Assembly: GCA_022340825.1 (NCBI GenBank)
Contig: JAJDNE010000033.1
Location: forward strand, 1 to 45,168
From: Acidiferrobacterales bacterium
Lineage (GTDB): Bacteria; Pseudomonadota; Gammaproteobacteria; Acidiferrobacterales; JAJDNE01
Reading direction: 5' to 3'
Length of the DNA stretch: 45,168 nucleotides
Both the position numbers and the translations under genes were made by a program. Under the pieces are notes generated by a model, which saw nothing but the letters and a program-made list of their open reading frames with translations, was not told the DNA's origin and searched no databases. Position 1 is the stretch's first letter. Every line of letters begins with the position of its first letter. This document shows, one piece after another, positions 42,115 to 45,168 of the stretch.

Positions 42115-42543
42115 ATGAAGATTTCTACCAAGGGCAGATACGCAGTAAATGCATTGATCGAGATTGCGCTGAACCAGGACAAGGGGCCGGTAACCCTGAG
42201 CGAACTGGCATCCATGCAGGGCATCTCGCTCTCGTATGCAGAGCAACTATTTGCCAGCCTGCGCAAACAGGGCCTGGTAAAGGGCACGCGCGGCCCGGGT
42301 GGCGGCTTCAAGCTGGCGCGCAACGCCGATGAAATCACGATCGGCGAGATAATCCGGGCCGTCTATCAGAACGAGGCGTCCAGCTGGGTCGAACCGGCAT
42401 CCAGCTCCGGTGAGCGCGCGGCCTCCTACTGGGAGCGACTCGACAATAAGATCGACTCTTTCCTCGAAAAAATCACACTCCAGGATGCTATCGGCAGGGA
42501 TGAGCCCATCGCTTCATCCGAGATTGACCGATTCGGTAGCTGA
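42115..42543 (+). CDS. Rrf2/IscR-like transcriptional regulator lacking the cluster cysteines
   Basis: This 142-residue protein has the Rrf2 winged helix: MKISTKGRYAVNALIEIAL, LSELASMQGISLSYAEQLF and KGTRGPGGGFKLARN. The C-terminal dimer helix, with LDNKIDSFLEKITLQDAI, matches IscR. IscR binds a 2Fe-2S cluster through three Cys in the loop after the wing; here that loop reads AVYQNEASSWVEPASSSGE and the whole protein has no Cys. It therefore cannot sense clusters in the IscR way. No isc or suf genes are next to it. It begins nine bases after a GGGACAGGA stretch. Its target is unknown. Confidence 0.88.
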   Translation: MKISTKGRYAVNALIEIALNQDKGPVTLSELASMQGISLSYAEQLFASLRKQGLVKGTRGPGGGFKLARNADEITIGEIIRAVYQNEASSWVEPASSSGERAASYWERLDNKIDSFLEKITLQDAIGRDEPIASSEIDRFGS

Positions 42544-42552
42544 TTGGATTGT

Positions 42553-42582
42553 ATCGACGAGAACTCTCGGGTTCTCGTCGAT
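42553..42582. terminator. Hairpin after the Rrf2-type gene
   Basis: ATCGACGAGAAC pairs perfectly with GTTCTCGTCGAT around a 6-base loop, ten bases after the regulator stop. No T-run follows on the plus strand. It may be a Rho-dependent or processing hairpin, or a bidirectional barrier toward the minus-strand remnant. Confidence 0.45.
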
Positions 42583-42661
42583 CGGGCACCAGCGTTGCTG
42601 CATTCTCGCTATCCCCCCACCCACAGTTAGTCACCTTGGGTAATAGTAATCGACCGCGACC

Positions 42662-43096
42662 TTACGGCGTATACCAGATCGGCGAGGTATAGGCACGTTC
42701 CTGCAAGGTCATGGTGGTACTCTTTAGCGGTTTGTTACCAAAACGTTTGGCATCGTATGCCGTCCAGCGCGGCGTCGGGATTTCCAGCACACGGCCATAA
42801 CAGAAAGCGTGCTCTTTTGGATCGAAGTCCGGATCCTTCCACACCGCGATCAACTCCGGATCGCCGATGGTATTGGTCCAGGTGGCATTGGCAACATCAA
42901 CGGTACTACCGACGGCAGGTAACTTGCCTTTGCTGTCTGGTTTGCGCTTGTCAGCATCTCCCCAGACAACGTCATAGATTTTCTCGTGCAACTTGCCGTT
43001 CTTGTCCATCCATCCCTTGACTACCTGGTAGCGATCGAGGTTGGCACCAATCGGATCTTTGAGTGCAGCAACCAGGAATGTCGGCTCGACTGACTT
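42662..43096 (-). pseudogene. C-terminal remnant of a DUF3604 secreted protein
   Basis: The frame opens after a TAA at 43099-43097 with PTFLVAALKDPIGANLDRYQ and VVKGWMDKNG. It runs through GKLPAVGSTVDVANATWTNT and KDPDFDPKEHAFCYGRVLEI to the natural end QERAYTSPIWYTP. This is the conserved ending of DUF3604 proteins, which are usually 600 or more residues. Only about 140 remain. The upstream part is replaced by the start of a different gene, so this is the downstream half of a fusion scar. The track's 115-residue ORF covers only part of it. Confidence 0.75.
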
Positions 43097-43218
43097 TTAT
43101 ATTTTTATCGCCCGGCCCGGTATCGCCACCGACAACGGCATACAGAAAAAACATCAGGAAGCCTGATGACCAGGAAATGAACCAGTGGCTCCTTCAGCAG
43201 AGGTTTGATTTTTGACAT
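43097..43218 (-). pseudogene. N-terminal remnant of a PpiC-type peptidyl-prolyl isomerase, frameshifted
   Basis: The ATG at 43218 reads MSKIKPLLKEPLVHFLVI and then loses the frame; one base fewer near 43161-43167 restores GFLMFFLYAVVGG and DKNIKVSRADI. A short basic start, one TM helix and a V-x-R-A-D strand is how membrane-anchored PpiC/SurA-like isomerases begin, and such genes are often next to DUF3604 genes. After about 43 codons the text becomes the DUF3604 tail. The family call is from memory of this start pattern and is moderate. Confidence 0.5.
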
Positions 43219-43294
43219 AGATACAATTCTGCTGACTTTGGACCAGGAAGGCCGATCCGTTTACTTGATTGAAGTTGACCATACAGCTAGCAAA

Positions 43295-43898
43295 CTAGAA
43301 CAATCCCGACAAGGCAGGCCAAACGTTCTCCACCAACGTCGGCTGGGCTTCCACGGTAGGATGAATTCCATCCGCCTGCATCAGGCCATCCTTGCCGGCC
43401 ACACCTTCCAGAAAGAACGGCACCAGTGATGCGCCCTGTTTTTCCGCGACCCGCCGGTAAACACTGAAAAACCTTTCGGTATAGGCAGGCCCATAGTTGG
43501 GTGGCAATCGCATGCCGAGTAACACTACCTTGGCGCCCTTCTGCTTCGATTGCACAACCATCGACCGGATGTTTTGTTCCATCTCTTCCGCCGACAACCC
43601 CTGTAACCCGTCATTGCCCCCAATTTCGATGATGACAATCTCGGGCCGATGACGCTTTAACGAGCCGGGCAGACGTGACAGCGCGCTGGCGCTGGTATCC
43701 CCGCTGATGCTGGCGTTTACCAACTGATACGGATAACCTTTTTCTTTGAGGCGCTTTTGCAGTAACGCCACCCAACCCATGCGAAGATCAATACCATAAC
43801 CGGCGCTGAGACTATCGCCGACAATGAGAATTTTCGGCGCTGCCGCGGCTATCGGCATCGCCATCAGAAACAATACGATTATCAGGAGTTTCTTGGTC

Positions 43899-43900
<2 letters not shown>
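43295..43900 (-). CDS. tesA: Periplasmic multifunctional esterase/lysophospholipase TesA
   Basis: TesA is an SGNH-fold thioesterase, arylesterase and lysophospholipase. The start is ATG at 43900 with AAGGAA five bases upstream; the track's longer ORF runs into the divergent ABC gene and is wrong. A signal peptide (KKLLIIVLFLMAMPIAAAA) precedes ILIVGDSLSAGYGI (block I, Ser). ASISGDTS (block II), EIGGNDGLQG (block III) and QADGIHPT (block V, Asp-His) follow. The 201-residue length fits. It is divergent from ybbA with overlapping start codons, as a pair known from E. coli. Confidence 0.95.
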
Positions 43901-44581
<681 letters not shown>

Positions 44582-44585
<4 letters not shown>

Positions 44586-45168
44586 TGCAGGTGCTACGTC
44601 TGTCGCTGCGTTTTATCCGCCGTGAATGGCATTCGGGCGAATTGACCACCGCGGCCCTGGCGTTGGTCATTGCCGTCGCCAGTGTCAGCGCGGTCGGTTT
44701 TTTTACCGATCGTGTTCGTGGCGCCATGAGTCAACAGGCAAGCGAACTACTGGCGGCGGATCTGCTGGTAGTGTCCTCGCAACCGATACCAGCCGCCTGG
44801 ACAAAACAAGCTGCCAATAACGGTCTAAACACCGCGCTGGTAACACAATTCCCCAGCGTCGTGCTTGCCGGTAGCAAAACATTATTGGCCGAAGTTAAGG
44901 CCGTGACTCCCTCGTACCCGCTGCGCGGAGAAGTACGGGTGGCACCGAAGCCGTATGCGCCGGATGCGCCGACCGATTTGATTCCTGCCAGTGGCGAGGC
45001 CTGGCTTGATGCACGCCTGATGGCGCAGCTGGGTATTGTACCAGGTACTGCGATCAGCGTCGGCGCGAAGACGCTGCGCGCAACCCAGGTCATTGCTTAC
45101 GAGCCTGATCGCGGCGGAGACATGTTCAGTATTGCCCCAAGGTTACTGATGAACGCCACGGACCTGCC
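44582..45168 (+). CDS. ybbP: ABC transporter permease YbbP (cut by window edge)
   Basis: The ATG at 44582 overlaps the ybbA stop; a second ATG at 44585 is possible. The 195 codons present show an N-terminal cytoplasmic stretch and the first TM helix (TTAALALVIAVASVSAVGFF). The MacB-like periplasmic domain then begins, with SELLAADLLVVSSQPI and a LRGEVRV segment. E. coli YbbP is about 800 residues, so most of the gene lies beyond the window. It forms the membrane part of the exporter with YbbA. Confidence 0.93.

Overview
This window looks like a chromosomal segment of a gammaproteobacterium. I infer this from gene order and protein family, not from any search. A long minus-strand run (GST-like gene, ubiA, ubiC, recG, ridA, spoT, rpoZ, gmk, yicC) followed by rph and rdgB on the plus strand resembles the origin-proximal gene order known from Pseudomonas and relatives. 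OxyR with its two redox cysteines at residues 199 and 208, PriA, HemW, HemJ and the tesA/ybbA/ybbP group fit the same class. I cannot name the genus. I saw no tRNA, rRNA, CRISPR array, insertion sequence or prophage.

Layout. 1-8.6 kb: core genes on the minus strand (ubiquinone entry steps, RecG, RidA, the ppGpp enzyme, RNA polymerase omega, guanylate kinase, YicC). Several are coupled by 4-base stop/start overlaps, and spoT begins 131 bases inside rpoZ. 8.7-12.0 kb, plus strand: a Ser/Thr kinase and PP2C phosphatase pair, then rph and rdgB. 12.0-15.6 kb, minus strand: a five-gene accessory block (two small membrane proteins, an AlkD-like repair protein, a secreted GlcG/HbpS-like protein, a YihY/BrkB membrane protein). 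15.8-19.6 kb, plus strand: hemW, a TlpA-like thioredoxin, a DinB-fold protein, hemJ, and an AI-2E/PerM-type membrane protein. 19.6-20.9 kb: a voltage-gated-type K+ channel with a C-terminal zinc ribbon, and a GNAT acetyltransferase.

21.0-24.5 kb is a peroxide-defence block: glutathione reductase, a peroxiredoxin-glutaredoxin fusion, a small DUF2061 membrane protein and divergent oxyR. A near-perfect OxyR binding motif sits directly upstream of the -35 of the peroxiredoxin-side promoter. 24.5-29.4 kb: DUF3175, DUF4239, an orphan membrane-anchored TAXI-type binding protein, and priA. 29.4-29.8 kb is an AT-rich gene-free stretch with DnaA-box-like sequences. 29.8-34.0 kb: a LysR regulator divergent from a redox/electrophile operon (double-CDGSH protein, pirin, DoxX, glutathionyl-hydroquinone reductase, nitroreductase). 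The operon has two matching TTCA-N7-TGAA operators and an internal terminator.

34.0-43.2 kb mixes intact genes (a large patatin with a barrel-like tail, a fructosamine kinase, membrane proteins, a two-TM K+ channel, DUF4389, a cysteine-less Rrf2 regulator) with gene wreckage. The wreckage is an MscS C-terminal remnant, two fusion scars that each join the start of one gene to the end of another, and a membrane-protein gene broken by one nonsense codon. 43.3-45.2 kb: tesA divergent from ybbA-ybbP, with start codons sharing the palindrome CATG; ybbP runs off the window.

I found no clearly new multi-gene defence or mobile system. The best leads are the rpoZ/spoT out-of-frame overlap, the bidirectional OxyR control region, the DnaA-box cluster beside priA, the cysteine-less Rrf2 regulator, the zinc-ribbon K+ channel, and the decay scars between 34 and 43 kb.
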